DNA of 64,000 nucleotides from CALDUY01 sp046350255 (lineage in GTDB: Bacteria > Planctomycetota > Planctomycetia > Gemmatales > Gemmataceae), in NCBI GenBank assembly GCA_046350255.1, contig JAXMAV010000007.1, positions 248,001-312,000 on the forward strand, given 5' to 3'. Below the pieces are notes generated by a model. That model was not told where the DNA came from. It saw only the letters and a list, made by a program, of their open reading frames with translations, and ran no database searches. The position numbers and the translations under genes were made by a program. This document shows positions 6,874-15,474 of the stretch, one piece after another; position 1 is the stretch's first letter, and each line of letters begins with the position of its first letter.

Positions 6874-8583
6874 ATGTGGCTCTTGCCCATTCTGATCATC
6901 GGCCTCGCAGCGGTGCTGTCGATTCCGCTGGGGCGATACATGGCATACGTCCTCGACCGTCCACCTGGCGGTCGCCTGGAGGCGTGGCTCGACACGGGCC
7001 CCCAGGGCTGGAAGGCGTACTGCTTCGCACTACTTGGGTTCAATGCGGTGTTGTTCGTCGTTGGCTTCCTCGTTCTGGCGGCGCAGCCGTTGCTCCCGCT
7101 CAACCCGGACGGCAAGGGGATGCTGGCTCCGTCCACGATCTTCAACACCGCCGCGTCGTTTCTCACGAACACCAACCTGCAGCACTACGCGGGCGAGGTC
7201 CATCTCACCTATTTCTCCCAGCTGTGCTTCATCTGCTGGAAGCAGTTTGTCGGACCGGCCATCGGTCTGTCCGCCCTGCTGGCGGTCATCCGCGGGCTGC
7301 GCGGCGATGGGCACCTGGGCAACTTCCACGTCGATGTGTGGCGCGGGGTGGTGTACGTCCTGCTGCCTCTGGCGTTCGTCGTGGCGGTGCTGCTGGTCGT
7401 CGGTGGCGTGCCGATGACGCTGGAAGGGGCGGCAAAGGTGACGACGCTGGAGGGTGGAGAACAAACCATCGCCCGGGGGCCAGTCGCTGCGATCGTCGCC
7501 ATCAAGCAGTTGGGCACCAACGGCGGTGGATACTTCGGCACCAACTCCGCCCATCCGTTCGAGAACCCCAGCGCCTGGACCAACGTGCTGGAGTGCCTCT
7601 GCATCCTCCTGATCCCGATGGCCTGCGTGTGGATGTTCGGGACGATGCTACAAGCGCAGCGTCATGCGATGATCCTCTTCGGAGCGATGCTGCTGTTCCT
7701 GGCGGCGTTTGTCGCCTGGGGGATCGCCACCGACACGATGCAGCCCAACCCTGGCCTCGCCGGGCTGCCGCTCGACCAGTCGCTGGGCAACCTGGAGGGC
7801 AAGGAGCTGCGATTCGGTCCCTCGGCCGGTGCGACCTGGGCAGCGTGTACGACGGCCACATCGAACGGTTCGGTCAACTGCATGCACGACAGCCTCAATC
7901 CACTGGCCGGGCTGGCGCCGCTGGCCGGCATGTGGCTCAACTGCGTCTTCGGTGGCGTCGGTGTCGGGCTGATCAACTTCCTGGTCTACCTGATCGTCGC
8001 TGTGTTCCTCGCCGGGCTGATGGTCGGTCGGACACCAGAGTATCTGGGCAAGAAGGTGGAAGCGCGCGAGATGAAGCTGGCGATGCTCGCGCTACTGATC
8101 CACCCATTGCTGATCCTTGGTCCCACGGCTGTGGCCGCCATCAGTGACTGGGGTGTCGGTGCGACAAGCAACCCGGGTCCGCATGGGCTTTCGCAGATGC
8201 TCTACGAGTTTACGTCCGCGTCCGCGAACAACGGCTCGGGGTTCGAGGGGCTAGCGGACACAGTGGGGACGAACGCCGACGCCACAACGACCGACCCGGA
8301 GAAGGAACAGTCGGTTCAGCGCGCCGTCATCTGGGACATCTTCACCGGTCTGGTGATGCTGATCTGCCGGTTCGTTCCGATCATCGCGCCGATCGCACTG
8401 GCGGCGTCCCTGGCGAGAAAGAAGCCCACACCGTTGACGGCTGGCACCCTGCGCACCGACAGCCTGACGTTCGGCATCGTCGTCGTTGGCACCATCGTCC
8501 TGGTCGGAGCGCTATTGTTCCTGCCGGCGGCCGCGCTGGGGCCGGTGGCCGAGCATCTTGGCCCGATATCGCTGGGCAAGTGA
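6874..8583 (+). CDS. kdpA: KdpA, potassium-channel-like subunit of the K+-transporting ATPase
   Basis: 569 residues with about ten membrane helices, close to the usual KdpA length (about 560). KdpA binds and translocates K+ and belongs to the SKT superfamily with four pore loops. The hallmark TNGGGYFGTNSAHPFENP is present (from about residue 213), as is the later loop TSASANNGSGFEG (from about residue 448). N-terminal and middle pore regions (FNTAASFLTNTNLQHY) also match. The ATG follows GAGGAGG. It lies between kdpF and kdpB with 14 and 10 bases of spacing, in the standard kdpFABC order. Confidence 0.98.
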   Translation: MWLLPILIIGLAAVLSIPLGRYMAYVLDRPPGGRLEAWLDTGPQGWKAYCFALLGFNAVLFVVGFLVLAAQPLLPLNPDGKGMLAPSTIFNTAASFLTNTNLQHYAGEVHLTYFSQLCFICWKQFVGPAIGLSALLAVIRGLRGDGHLGNFHVDVWRGVVYVLLPLAFVVAVLLVVGGVPMTLEGAAKVTTLEGGEQTIARGPVAAIVAIKQLGTNGGGYFGTNSAHPFENPSAWTNVLECLCILLIPMACVWMFGTMLQAQRHAMILFGAMLLFLAAFVAWGIATDTMQPNPGLAGLPLDQSLGNLEGKELRFGPSAGATWAACTTATSNGSVNCMHDSLNPLAGLAPLAGMWLNCVFGGVGVGLINFLVYLIVAVFLAGLMVGRTPEYLGKKVEAREMKLAMLALLIHPLLILGPTAVAAISDWGVGATSNPGPHGLSQMLYEFTSASANNGSGFEGLADTVGTNADATTTDPEKEQSVQRAVIWDIFTGLVMLICRFVPIIAPIALAASLARKKPTPLTAGTLRTDSLTFGIVVVGTIVLVGALLFLPAAALGPVAEHLGPISLGK

Positions 8584-8593
8584 GGAGAACTCC

Positions 8594-10687
8594 ATGTCGG
8601 TTGATCTGAAACTGCTCCGTCGGAAGGCCCGGCGGCAGAGCCTGTTCGACCCGGAACTGCTAAGCGCCGCCGCGAGGCGCTCGCTGGTCATGCTGCGGCC
8701 CGACATCCTGTGGAAGAACCCGGTGATGTTCGTGGTCGAGGTCGGCACCGTGCTGTCGATCCTCTACACCGTGGCCCGGGCGTTCGATCCCGCCTCAACC
8801 CAGGCCACGCTCGGCTACCTGATCGCGCTGGATATCTGGTTGGCGGCGACGGTGCTGTTTGCCAACTTCGCCGAGGCCCTGGCCGAGGCTCGTGGCAAGG
8901 CGCAGGCCGAAGCCCTGCGAAAGACAAAGCAGGCGACACCGGCCTTTCGACGCACGGCGTCGGGCGGCATCGAAGATACCATCTCGACGGACCTGCGCGA
9001 GGGAGACACGGTCGTGGTGGAGGCCGGACAGGTCATTCCGGCGGATGGCGAGATCATCGAGGGCGTGGCATCGGTGGATGAGTCTGCCATCACGGGCGAG
9101 AGTGCCCCGGTGGTGCGCGAGGCGGGTGGCGACCGCTCCGGAGTTACCGGCGGGACAAGGGTGCTTTCGGACCGCATCGTCGTGCGAGTGACCGTCAAGC
9201 AGGGCGAGTCATTCCTCGACCGCATGATCGCGCTGGTCGAAGGGGCCGTGCGACAGCGAACGCCGAACGAGATTGCCCTGTCGATCGTGCTGTCGGCCTT
9301 CACGCTCATCTTCCTGATCGTGACGGTCACGCTCTGGCCCATGGCTCGCCATGCGGAGAACTACACCGGCAACACCGGGCTTGGGACCGACGTGCCGACG
9401 CTGGTGGCCCTGCTCGTGTGCCTCATCCCGACAACGATCGGAGCCCTGCTCGCGGCCATCGGCATCGCCGGCATGGATCGCGCCCTGCGGGCGAACATCA
9501 TTGCCAAGAGCGGCAAGGCCGTCGAGGTGGCCGGCGATGTGGACACGCTCCTGCTGGACAAGACCGGCACCATCACCATGGGTAACCGCCGGGCCACCCG
9601 TTTCGTGCCGCTGGGCGAGTACAGCGCCATCGAGGTGGGCCGGCTAGCAGCGCTGGCGTCCTCCGCCGACGAGACGCCGGAAGGTCGCAGCGTGGTGGAC
9701 CTGTACCGTCGGCTGGGAGGGGCGGGTAGCGTGGACCCGGCCCCGGGCGCGCGGTTCGTGCCGTTCTCGGCGCATACCCGCATGAGTGGCATCGACCTGC
9801 CTGACGGCGAGAGCATCCGCAAGGGTGCCACCGACGCCATCACGAAACATGCCGGCCAGCACGGCGGCGAGGTACCGACCGGAACGGTCGAACAGGTCAA
9901 CGCCGTTGCCGGGCAGGGGGCGACGCCGCTACTGGTGTGCGAGGGCAACCGGATAGCTGGCATCGTGGTGCTGGAAGACATCCTGAAGCCTGGCATCCGC
10001 GAGCGGTTCGAGCGGCTGCGCAGGATGGGGTTGCGAACGGTGATGGTGACTGGCGACAACCCACTGACAGCGAAGTGCATCGCCGAGCAAGCCGGGGTGG
10101 ACGATTTCATTGCCGAGGCGACACCGGAGGCGAAACTGGCCTACATCCGCCGGGAGCAGGCCGCGGGCAAGCTGGTGGCGATGATGGGTGACGGCACCAA
10201 CGATGCCCCGGCCCTCGCACAGGCCGACGTCGGCGTGGCCATGAACAGCGGCACCCAGGCGGCCAAGGAGGCCGGCAACATGGTCGATCTCGACAGCGAC
10301 CCAACGAAGCTGATCGAGGTGGTGGAGGTCGGCAAGCAGTTGCTGATGACGCGCGGTGCGCTGACGACGTTCAGCATCGCCAACGACGTGGCCAAGTACT
10401 TTGCCATCGTGCCCGCCCTGTTCGCCGGGACGCTCCCCTGGCTCAAGGCGCTCGACTTCATGCACCTGACCTCGGCGACGTCGGCCATTCTCTCCGCTGT
10501 GATCTTCAACGCGATCATCATCCTGCTGCTCATCCCGGTCGCACTCAAGGGGGTGGCTTACCGGCCCATCGGAGCCGACGCCCTGCTGCGACGGAACCTG
10601 CTCGTCTGGGGGCTGGGCGGTTTGGTCGCGCCGTTCATCGGCATCAAACTCATCGACGCGGCTCTGACCGCGCTGGGACTCGCCTGA
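8594..10687 (+). CDS. kdpB: KdpB, catalytic P-type ATPase subunit
   Basis: 697 residues from ATG 8594, which follows GAGGAG; the open frame extends upstream inside kdpA, but that part is not KdpB-like. It hydrolyses ATP to drive K+ uptake through KdpA. Motifs: actuator-domain ITGESAPV, phosphorylation loop DKTGTIT with the acceptor Asp322, the hinge GDGTNDAPALAQADVGVAM, and the strongly conserved KdpB block TQAAKEAGNMVDLDS. One residue before the hinge motif is Met where most KdpBs have Thr (MMGDGTND), probably harmless. The order of membrane helices matches class IA P-type ATPases. It lies 10 bases after kdpA and 13 before kdpC. Confidence 0.98.
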   Translation: MSVDLKLLRRKARRQSLFDPELLSAAARRSLVMLRPDILWKNPVMFVVEVGTVLSILYTVARAFDPASTQATLGYLIALDIWLAATVLFANFAEALAEARGKAQAEALRKTKQATPAFRRTASGGIEDTISTDLREGDTVVVEAGQVIPADGEIIEGVASVDESAITGESAPVVREAGGDRSGVTGGTRVLSDRIVVRVTVKQGESFLDRMIALVEGAVRQRTPNEIALSIVLSAFTLIFLIVTVTLWPMARHAENYTGNTGLGTDVPTLVALLVCLIPTTIGALLAAIGIAGMDRALRANIIAKSGKAVEVAGDVDTLLLDKTGTITMGNRRATRFVPLGEYSAIEVGRLAALASSADETPEGRSVVDLYRRLGGAGSVDPAPGARFVPFSAHTRMSGIDLPDGESIRKGATDAITKHAGQHGGEVPTGTVEQVNAVAGQGATPLLVCEGNRIAGIVVLEDILKPGIRERFERLRRMGLRTVMVTGDNPLTAKCIAEQAGVDDFIAEATPEAKLAYIRREQAAGKLVAMMGDGTNDAPALAQADVGVAMNSGTQAAKEAGNMVDLDSDPTKLIEVVEVGKQLLMTRGALTTFSIANDVAKYFAIVPALFAGTLPWLKALDFMHLTSATSAILSAVIFNAIIILLLIPVALKGVAYRPIGADALLRRNLLVWGLGGLVAPFIGIKLIDAALTALGLA

Positions 10688-10700
10688 AAGGAAATCGACC

Positions 10701-11306
10701 ATGCAGGCTCATGTGCGTGCGAATCTCGTTCTGCTGACGCTGACGCTGCTCATCGGCGCAGGGCTGTACCCCTTCGCCGTCCTGGTGGTGGGCCAGGGGC
10801 TGTTCCCGGCGAGCGCTTCGGGAAGTCTTGTCGTCGGGCCAGACGGCCAGACGGTCGGGTCACGTTTAATTGCCCAGGAGTGCAAGGACGACCGGTGGTT
10901 CCACCCCCGGCCCTCGGCAGCCGACTACAACGCGGCAAGTTCCAGCGGCTCGAACCTGAGCGCCGGCAACCCGAAGCTGCGCGAGCGTGCGGAGGGGATC
11001 TTGAAGTCTCGCCAGGGCCCGGAATCCATACCTGCGGACGCCGTGACAGCGTCCGGTTCGGGCCTCGATCCCCACATCTCTTTGCGAAACGCCCGGGGAC
11101 AACTGGATCGGGTCGTGGCGGCGTGGAGGAGCAAGGTCAGAAAGGACGAGGACGTGCGCGCTACAGTCGAGGCGATCCTGGCCGGGGCCGCGTTCTGGCC
11201 GCTGAGTGGCGCAGGCGGCGGGGAGGAGATGGTCAACGTGCTCGAGGTCAACCTCGCACTGTCGCGTCAGCTGTCAGTGAACGAGCCGCGAAGGTCAGCG
11301 CGATAA
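10701..11306 (+). CDS. kdpC: KdpC, accessory subunit of the K+-transporting ATPase
   Basis: 201 residues: one N-terminal membrane helix (about 8-31, with GAGLYPFAV) and a periplasmic domain containing FHPRPSAADYNAASSSGSNL and SGSGLDPHIS, the two best-conserved KdpC blocks. KdpC bridges KdpA and KdpB and is needed for assembly of the pump. AGGAAA lies before the ATG. It is the last gene of kdpFABC and is followed by a convergent gene after only 30 bases. Confidence 0.97.
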   Translation: MQAHVRANLVLLTLTLLIGAGLYPFAVLVVGQGLFPASASGSLVVGPDGQTVGSRLIAQECKDDRWFHPRPSAADYNAASSSGSNLSAGNPKLRERAEGILKSRQGPESIPADAVTASGSGLDPHISLRNARGQLDRVVAAWRSKVRKDEDVRATVEAILAGAAFWPLSGAGGGEEMVNVLEVNLALSRQLSVNEPRRSAR

Positions 11307-11308
11307 CC

Positions 11309-11327
11309 ATGGGCCCCGCCAGCCCAT
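11309..11327. terminator. weak bidirectional hairpin between kdpC and the tfoX-like gene
   Basis: ATGGGC (11309-11314) and GCCCAT (11322-11327) form a 6-bp stem around a 7-base loop in the 30-base gap between two convergent genes. The placement suits a shared terminator, but neither side has a T tract. Confidence 0.3.
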
Positions 11328-11336
11328 ACACCGCCC

Positions 11337-11594
11337 TCAATCCTCGTCGAGTAATTGCCTCAGTCGCTGCTTCTCGGTCAATGACAACTCGCGCCAGTCC
11401 CGGTCGTCCAGCCCCGCTACCAGTGCCCACAGCAAGTTCAGGGACGCCCCTGGCTGTTGTAGCAGCACCACCCGGTAAGCGGCGACCGGCCCCAGCCGCT
11501 TGAGGTCCTCGACCGTGTTCACCCCGGCCGCGCGCAACCAACCCGCGCTGGCCGGGCCGAGGTTGCGGAGCGATTGAATCGGAACGCCACCCAC
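11337..11594 (-). CDS. TfoX C-terminal-domain protein
   Basis: 85 residues matching the stand-alone C-terminal domain of TfoX (competence regulator) proteins: LRNLGPASAGWLRAAGV, then VEDLKRLGPVAAYR, then LNLLWALVAGLDDRDWREL. The fold is a small helix-hairpin-helix-like bundle. Stand-alone copies are common and of unknown function; they should not be read as proof of competence. The start is GTG at 11594, chosen because AGGAGGG precedes it by about four bases. It is convergent with kdpC. Confidence 0.8.
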   Translation of the reverse strand: MGGVPIQSLRNLGPASAGWLRAAGVNTVEDLKRLGPVAAYRVVLLQQPGASLNLLWALVAGLDDRDWRELSLTEKQRLRQLLDED

Positions 11595-12014
11595 GTTACC
11601 CTCCTGGCCATCAGTCTTCCGCTGTCCCGGGCGAGAGTACCCCGCTGCCAGTCCATAGTTTATTTGGCACCTCTCTCCGCGTCTCCGGTGGTAGCACCGC
11701 CGGGCGCAGTGTTGGCCCCGCTTAGAAAAAAGGCTACACTGGTAGGAATCCTCGCGCAGCGACCTCCTGCCGTTGCCTACTTGCTTTCAATCGGTGACAC
11801 GCCCATGACAGTACCTGCCCGGTTCGTGCCATTGCGAACACCACCAGCACCCATTCGCAGATCTCCGCCAGGATAGATCCTTTGTGGTGCTCCCTTTGAC
11901 TGGGGCATGACCGCCCTGCAGTCTTTGCGAATGTCAATCATCCATGGACTATTGCCTATTTTACTGAACGCCTCCCCCCACCAGCACACCAAACCATAGC
12001 CGTGGTCGCCTATA
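11595..12014. other. intergenic stretch, lower GC
   Basis: About 420 bases between two divergent genes. It contains A/T-richer patches (for example around 11650 and 11725) suited to promoters of both flanking genes, but no motif I can name with confidence. No tRNA or repeat was seen, and the open frames here look random. Confidence 0.4.
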
Positions 12015-12992
12015 ATGGATCTGATGCGAAGACTCGACAGATGCTCAGAAGAAGGCCAGGAACTGATTCGGTCTGGCAAGCATATCCTGCCGCAAGCCAA
12101 CTTCGACTCGAAAGTGCTGAACGATCCAGATGTACTCAAGTTGGCACAGATGGCCTACAAAACGAATGATCGTTCCATCCTACCACACCTTGGCGATGCT
12201 CTGGAGGATGCCGGCTGCAGCAATCACTGGGCACTGAAACACTGTCACCAACCTCCAGCAAGCTGGCACTGGTCCGACTGCTGGGTGCTGGATGGCCTGC
12301 TCGCGATTTACGAATGCCTTCTCAAGGATTGCGACAGAGAAACTTTGATTGAATTCAGCGACAACAGCACTTCTGCTGCCAAGGCTGCCTATTATGTGAT
12401 CACTACGAACAATTGCTTCCTCTGGTACAGCTGGAGATGGGATGGGCAGAACAAGGGGACGAATAAGTGGTTTGGCCCACAGCGGTATCTGCCTTGCAAC
12501 CACCATCCGAACTGTCGTTGCTCCATGCTTGTAACGGCTAATCGTCCCTGGTACTCCACCGGGGGCGTTGATCTGCAGCTCACCAGACCCGCACTGGCCC
12601 AGATCCTGACACAGGTATTGGCGAAAGGTACGCTGCATTGTAGTGGATTGCTACTGGGGGCGATCCAGACTGATGCCTCCCCCGCCCGGAAGGCGACCCA
12701 GTATCATCCATTCCCCAATTCACTACTTGAAAGTGAACCGAACCGGGTTGACCCGGACCTGCTCCTGGATACCCTGCAAAAAATCCAGAGCAACGATCTG
12801 GCCGTCATGGCCTTCTTTCGGTTCGTTGGCGAGGGTGAAGCTTTTCCTTTGTCGATCGATCTCGATTGGGATCCACTCCCCAGCCGCCTCCTTGCAGTCA
12901 TGTCATTCAAAGACCAGGAACCCCACCTGCGTATCTGGACCCGAAATAACGGTCTGTTCAATGAGTCATCCTTGGAGATAACTGGCGAGTAA
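12015..12992 (+). CDS. orphan protein with a Gemmata-type DALxxAGC motif
   Basis: 325 residues, soluble, no signal peptide or membrane span. Residues about 45-95 (LPHLGDALEDAGCSNHWAL ... CWVLDGLLA) match from memory a motif that recurs at the ends of many Gemmata proteins (LADALxEAGCxD ... CWxVDLLLG). Two more notable parts are a Cys/His-rich patch (CNHHPNCRCS, about residue 162) and a C-terminal part with many acidic and aromatic residues. No enzymatic motif was recognised. The region is visibly less GC-rich than the Kdp genes, suggesting recent acquisition or relaxed selection. It is followed by another orphan gene on the same strand. The start could also be the ATG at 12024. Confidence 0.7.
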   Translation: MDLMRRLDRCSEEGQELIRSGKHILPQANFDSKVLNDPDVLKLAQMAYKTNDRSILPHLGDALEDAGCSNHWALKHCHQPPASWHWSDCWVLDGLLAIYECLLKDCDRETLIEFSDNSTSAAKAAYYVITTNNCFLWYSWRWDGQNKGTNKWFGPQRYLPCNHHPNCRCSMLVTANRPWYSTGGVDLQLTRPALAQILTQVLAKGTLHCSGLLLGAIQTDASPARKATQYHPFPNSLLESEPNRVDPDLLLDTLQKIQSNDLAVMAFFRFVGEGEAFPLSIDLDWDPLPSRLLAVMSFKDQEPHLRIWTRNNGLFNESSLEITGE

Positions 12993-13157
12993 GATCAATA
13001 GGCGGACAGTTTTCAGCTTCGCCACTTCCTGGCATATAGATGGCTCCATAGTGGGCCCCATGCTCCTGCCGCCAGAACATTTCAATGACGGGTCAGAATC
13101 CAGTGGAACTAGCAGATTTTAATAACCTGCATCCGAAACTGGCATCGAGAATGAACC

Positions 13158-14072
13158 ATGGATCGATTTCCGCCCTACCGCCGCCATGAATCCGATAGAC
13201 CCATCACCACCGGACCACAGTCGAAGTCCGGTTCCTCCGGGAGTGATCAATCATATGAATCTGACACGTTTCTTGGTGCAAACCTTCCTTCCTTCGACGC
13301 CAATCATTTCAAGATCATTCCTAATCCGGTGCCGCATGGTCTCTTCTTAATTGGGGCCGGTTTGTTGGCCATTTTGATGGCAATAGTATTCGTACTCTTC
13401 TCTCTGGTAAGTCCCGATACCATCAAGGTGGCAGCCAACGCATTCACCCGCGGGGTACATACCCTGGCCCTGGGGTTCAAAGTGCTCCTTGGCGGGAAAG
13501 ATCCAGGCCAGATCGAGTCTTCCGGCCTTGCCCTACCTCCTCTCAATAGCCTCCCTGTCTCCATGGCAGATCAGGATAGATTAGATCACCCTTTGTCTGA
13601 AGAGGATGAGGATGAGAAGGAGAATGGGCCGGCTTGCCTGATGATTGATTCCTGGGCCATCGGCCTCATCCTTGCTCACGTGGAGGCTCATCCCAGTTCT
13701 ATTTGCTACGGATTACTGGCGGGCAAGTACCACCATGGCGATCGATTTGCCGGAAAGGCGTTCGATTACATTCCTCTGGGTGAAGGCCTTCCAGACGAGG
13801 ACGACTACCCCATACATCCATCAAAACTGCACATCGCCTTGCAAGTAATTGAAAGCCGTGGTCTAACAATTGTCGGTGTCTTCCGGGGTGTCACCGGATT
13901 TATACCCGAACCCACTTCTTCAGATCGCGCATGGGATTACTTTCCCCACGCACTATTGGTTCTCCTTGGCCAGATATACGAACCCACGAATAACTTCACC
14001 CTGGAAGGCTATATCCGGCACAACGACCAGTTCATCAGTTGCTTTGTAGATATTGCTGGGGAGGAAGAGTAA
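13158..14072 (+). CDS. membrane-anchored protein with a degenerate JAB/MPN-like domain
   Basis: 304 residues. A 60-residue polar N-terminus is followed by one strong membrane helix (about 61-85), a linker with an acidic run (EEDEDEKE, about 148-155), and a C-terminal domain (about 162-300). That domain follows the order of JAB/MPN metalloprotease folds: a first helix (AIGLILAHVEAHP), CYGLLAG in place of the C-G-L-L-x-G strand, HPSKLHIALQVI, and IVGVFRGVTGFIPEPTSSD where active JAMM proteins have IVG-x-x-HSHP...PS-x-x-D. The zinc-binding His-x-His is replaced by Phe-Arg-Gly, so it would be catalytically dead. The JAB reading is my inference from motif order. Low GC, and it follows the orphan gene at 12015. 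Confidence 0.65.
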   Translation: MDRFPPYRRHESDRPITTGPQSKSGSSGSDQSYESDTFLGANLPSFDANHFKIIPNPVPHGLFLIGAGLLAILMAIVFVLFSLVSPDTIKVAANAFTRGVHTLALGFKVLLGGKDPGQIESSGLALPPLNSLPVSMADQDRLDHPLSEEDEDEKENGPACLMIDSWAIGLILAHVEAHPSSICYGLLAGKYHHGDRFAGKAFDYIPLGEGLPDEDDYPIHPSKLHIALQVIESRGLTIVGVFRGVTGFIPEPTSSDRAWDYFPHALLVLLGQIYEPTNNFTLEGYIRHNDQFISCFVDIAGEEE

Positions 14073-14119
14073 CCCCACTTCCTGACTCGAATTTCCACAT
14101 CTGGCCAGGCACCCCTAAA

Positions 14120-14878
14120 CTATGCGGTAAGCAATTCCTCGGCGTCGTGGTAGCCGCACAGGTCGATCACTGCGGCGTGGGTCTGATGCAAGCGACGAAG
14201 GTGTTCCAGGGTGGCCCGACGCTGGGGGTCGTCGTCCGCTCGCTGGGCGGCTAGTGCAGAAACAGGATGATCATCGGTGGATAGCTCGACGCGTAGATAG
14301 TAAGCATCGCCCACGTGCAGCAGCCAGCGGTCGCCCTGCGGAATGGCCACCCCACAGTGGCCCTGGGTGTGGCCAAACAGGGGCACCAGAAACGCCTCGG
14401 ATGCCAGTCCCAGATCGAGCGGACGCGCCTCCAGGCCAAACCATCGATGTTCAGACCGCGGCCAGGTCTTCCAGCGGGGACCATGGGCGAACTGAATCGG
14501 GATATAGCGCCAGCTACCCCGCGTGATACTGTCATGTTCCTCCACGGAGACATGCACCTGAGCCTCGGGAAAGTCGGCCAGGCCGCCAGCGTGGTCGGGG
14601 TCGCCGTGCGTCAGCACGATATGCTTCACGTCGGCGGGGCGCAGTCCCAGCTTCTCGATCTGGCGCACCGCGGTGTCTGCCTCGTCGAAAAGAAACCCGG
14701 CCATGTCAATGAGGGGCTGCCCCAGGCGCTCGGTGGGGCGCTGGACATCGAGCAGGCCAATACCCGTGTCCACCAGGATCAAACCCGATTTCCCCTCCAG
14801 AAGCAGGCAATGGCAGACGGCGCGCGGACCGGGCGGCTTGTGCAGGTACCCGCAATTGATGTGATGCATCTTCGTCAT
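14120..14878 (-). CDS. metallo-beta-lactamase-fold hydrolase (lactonase-like)
   Basis: 252 residues of the MBL superfamily. The metal motif is THGDPDHAGG, the H-x-D-x-D-H variant common in lactonase-like members, preceded by LILVDTGIG. Later ligands are in GHTQGHCGV and HVGDAYY, and a final His is in CGYHDAEEL. Closest in pattern to N-acyl-homoserine-lactonase-like and related hydrolases, but the substrate is not assignable. The ATG at 14878 has GGAGGTG seven bases upstream. It is the last gene of a minus-strand group behind the HMA-like protein, with a 36-base gap. No signal peptide, so probably cytoplasmic. Confidence 0.88.
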   Translation of the reverse strand: MTKMHHINCGYLHKPPGPRAVCHCLLLEGKSGLILVDTGIGLLDVQRPTERLGQPLIDMAGFLFDEADTAVRQIEKLGLRPADVKHIVLTHGDPDHAGGLADFPEAQVHVSVEEHDSITRGSWRYIPIQFAHGPRWKTWPRSEHRWFGLEARPLDLGLASEAFLVPLFGHTQGHCGVAIPQGDRWLLHVGDAYYLRVELSTDDHPVSALAAQRADDDPQRRATLEHLRRLHQTHAAVIDLCGYHDAEELLTA

Positions 14879-14914
14879 CCGGCCGGCACCTCCTCTGACC
14901 CCCTCCCGGCGACC

Positions 14915-15463
14915 TCAGGGATCCTTCACGTCCACTTCGCGCTGCTTGAGCGCTGCCACCAGGCGAGCGCGGTCGATCTTAGCAGGATCGACCAGGGCAG
15001 TCACCTGCCCCACGGTGAAACAGGCCGTGGCCTGCTCGACGCCGGACAGCCGATGGATTGCCTCGTAGGCACCCAGGGAACAGGCCTTGCACTGGCAGCC
15101 GGCCACGCGAATCGTCACCTGCGTCAACTTCGGCCGAGGATGGCTGTGCTGGGGATAGAGTCCAAAGGTGTGCCGTGAGATGGAGCGTACCTGATTGTCG
15201 AGCATCTGGAGAAACTGAATCGGCCGGCTGGCTCCCGCAAACGCTCGTGCGGGCACGAACTCGACCGTGGCCTCGTTGAGTGTCGCATCAAGGCTAACCA
15301 GTTTGACCTCCGGAATTTCCTTCATCACCTCCCGGAAGTCAGTCACTCGATCCGGGCGGAACAGGCCGGTGACCCGGTAAGTGGCCTGGCGCGGGGATTT
15401 CAGGTCGTCTGCCTGCGCGCAGGTGGCAGCCAGGAGAAACAGTAGCAGTGCCAGGCGGGCCAT
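14915..15463 (-). CDS. exported protein with heavy-metal-associated (HMA)-like domain
   Basis: 182 residues with a cleavable signal peptide (MARLALLLFLLAATCAQADD). The mature part seems to hold two HMA-like ferredoxin folds. The first (about 25-90) has no metal-binding cysteines. The second (about 112-180) carries GCQCKACSLGAYEAI, a CxxC metal site at the right place, then GVEQATACFTVGQVTALVDP, typical of HMA strands. It probably binds copper or another soft metal in the periplasm. The gene begins 11 bases after the DUF1592 gene; its ribosome site AGGAAG overlaps that stop codon, so the two are probably co-translated. Confidence 0.8.
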   Translation of the reverse strand: MARLALLLFLLAATCAQADDLKSPRQATYRVTGLFRPDRVTDFREVMKEIPEVKLVSLDATLNEATVEFVPARAFAGASRPIQFLQMLDNQVRSISRHTFGLYPQHSHPRPKLTQVTIRVAGCQCKACSLGAYEAIHRLSGVEQATACFTVGQVTALVDPAKIDRARLVAALKQREVDVKDP

Positions 15464-15474
15464 GGGTCGTCTTC

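Noticed and set aside
8486..8593. Upstream extension of the kdpB frame inside kdpA
   Set aside because: The extension is out of frame with kdpA and Arg/Ser-rich; the ATG at 8594 has a good ribosome site and gives a normal KdpB N-terminus.
11337..11594. TfoX-like gene as evidence of natural competence
   Set aside because: Only the C-terminal domain is present and stand-alone copies occur in non-competent bacteria.
14915..15463. Reading the HMA-like protein as a copper chaperone CopZ
   Set aside because: It has a signal peptide and two tandem folds, only one with CxxC; CopZ is a single cytoplasmic domain of about 70 residues.
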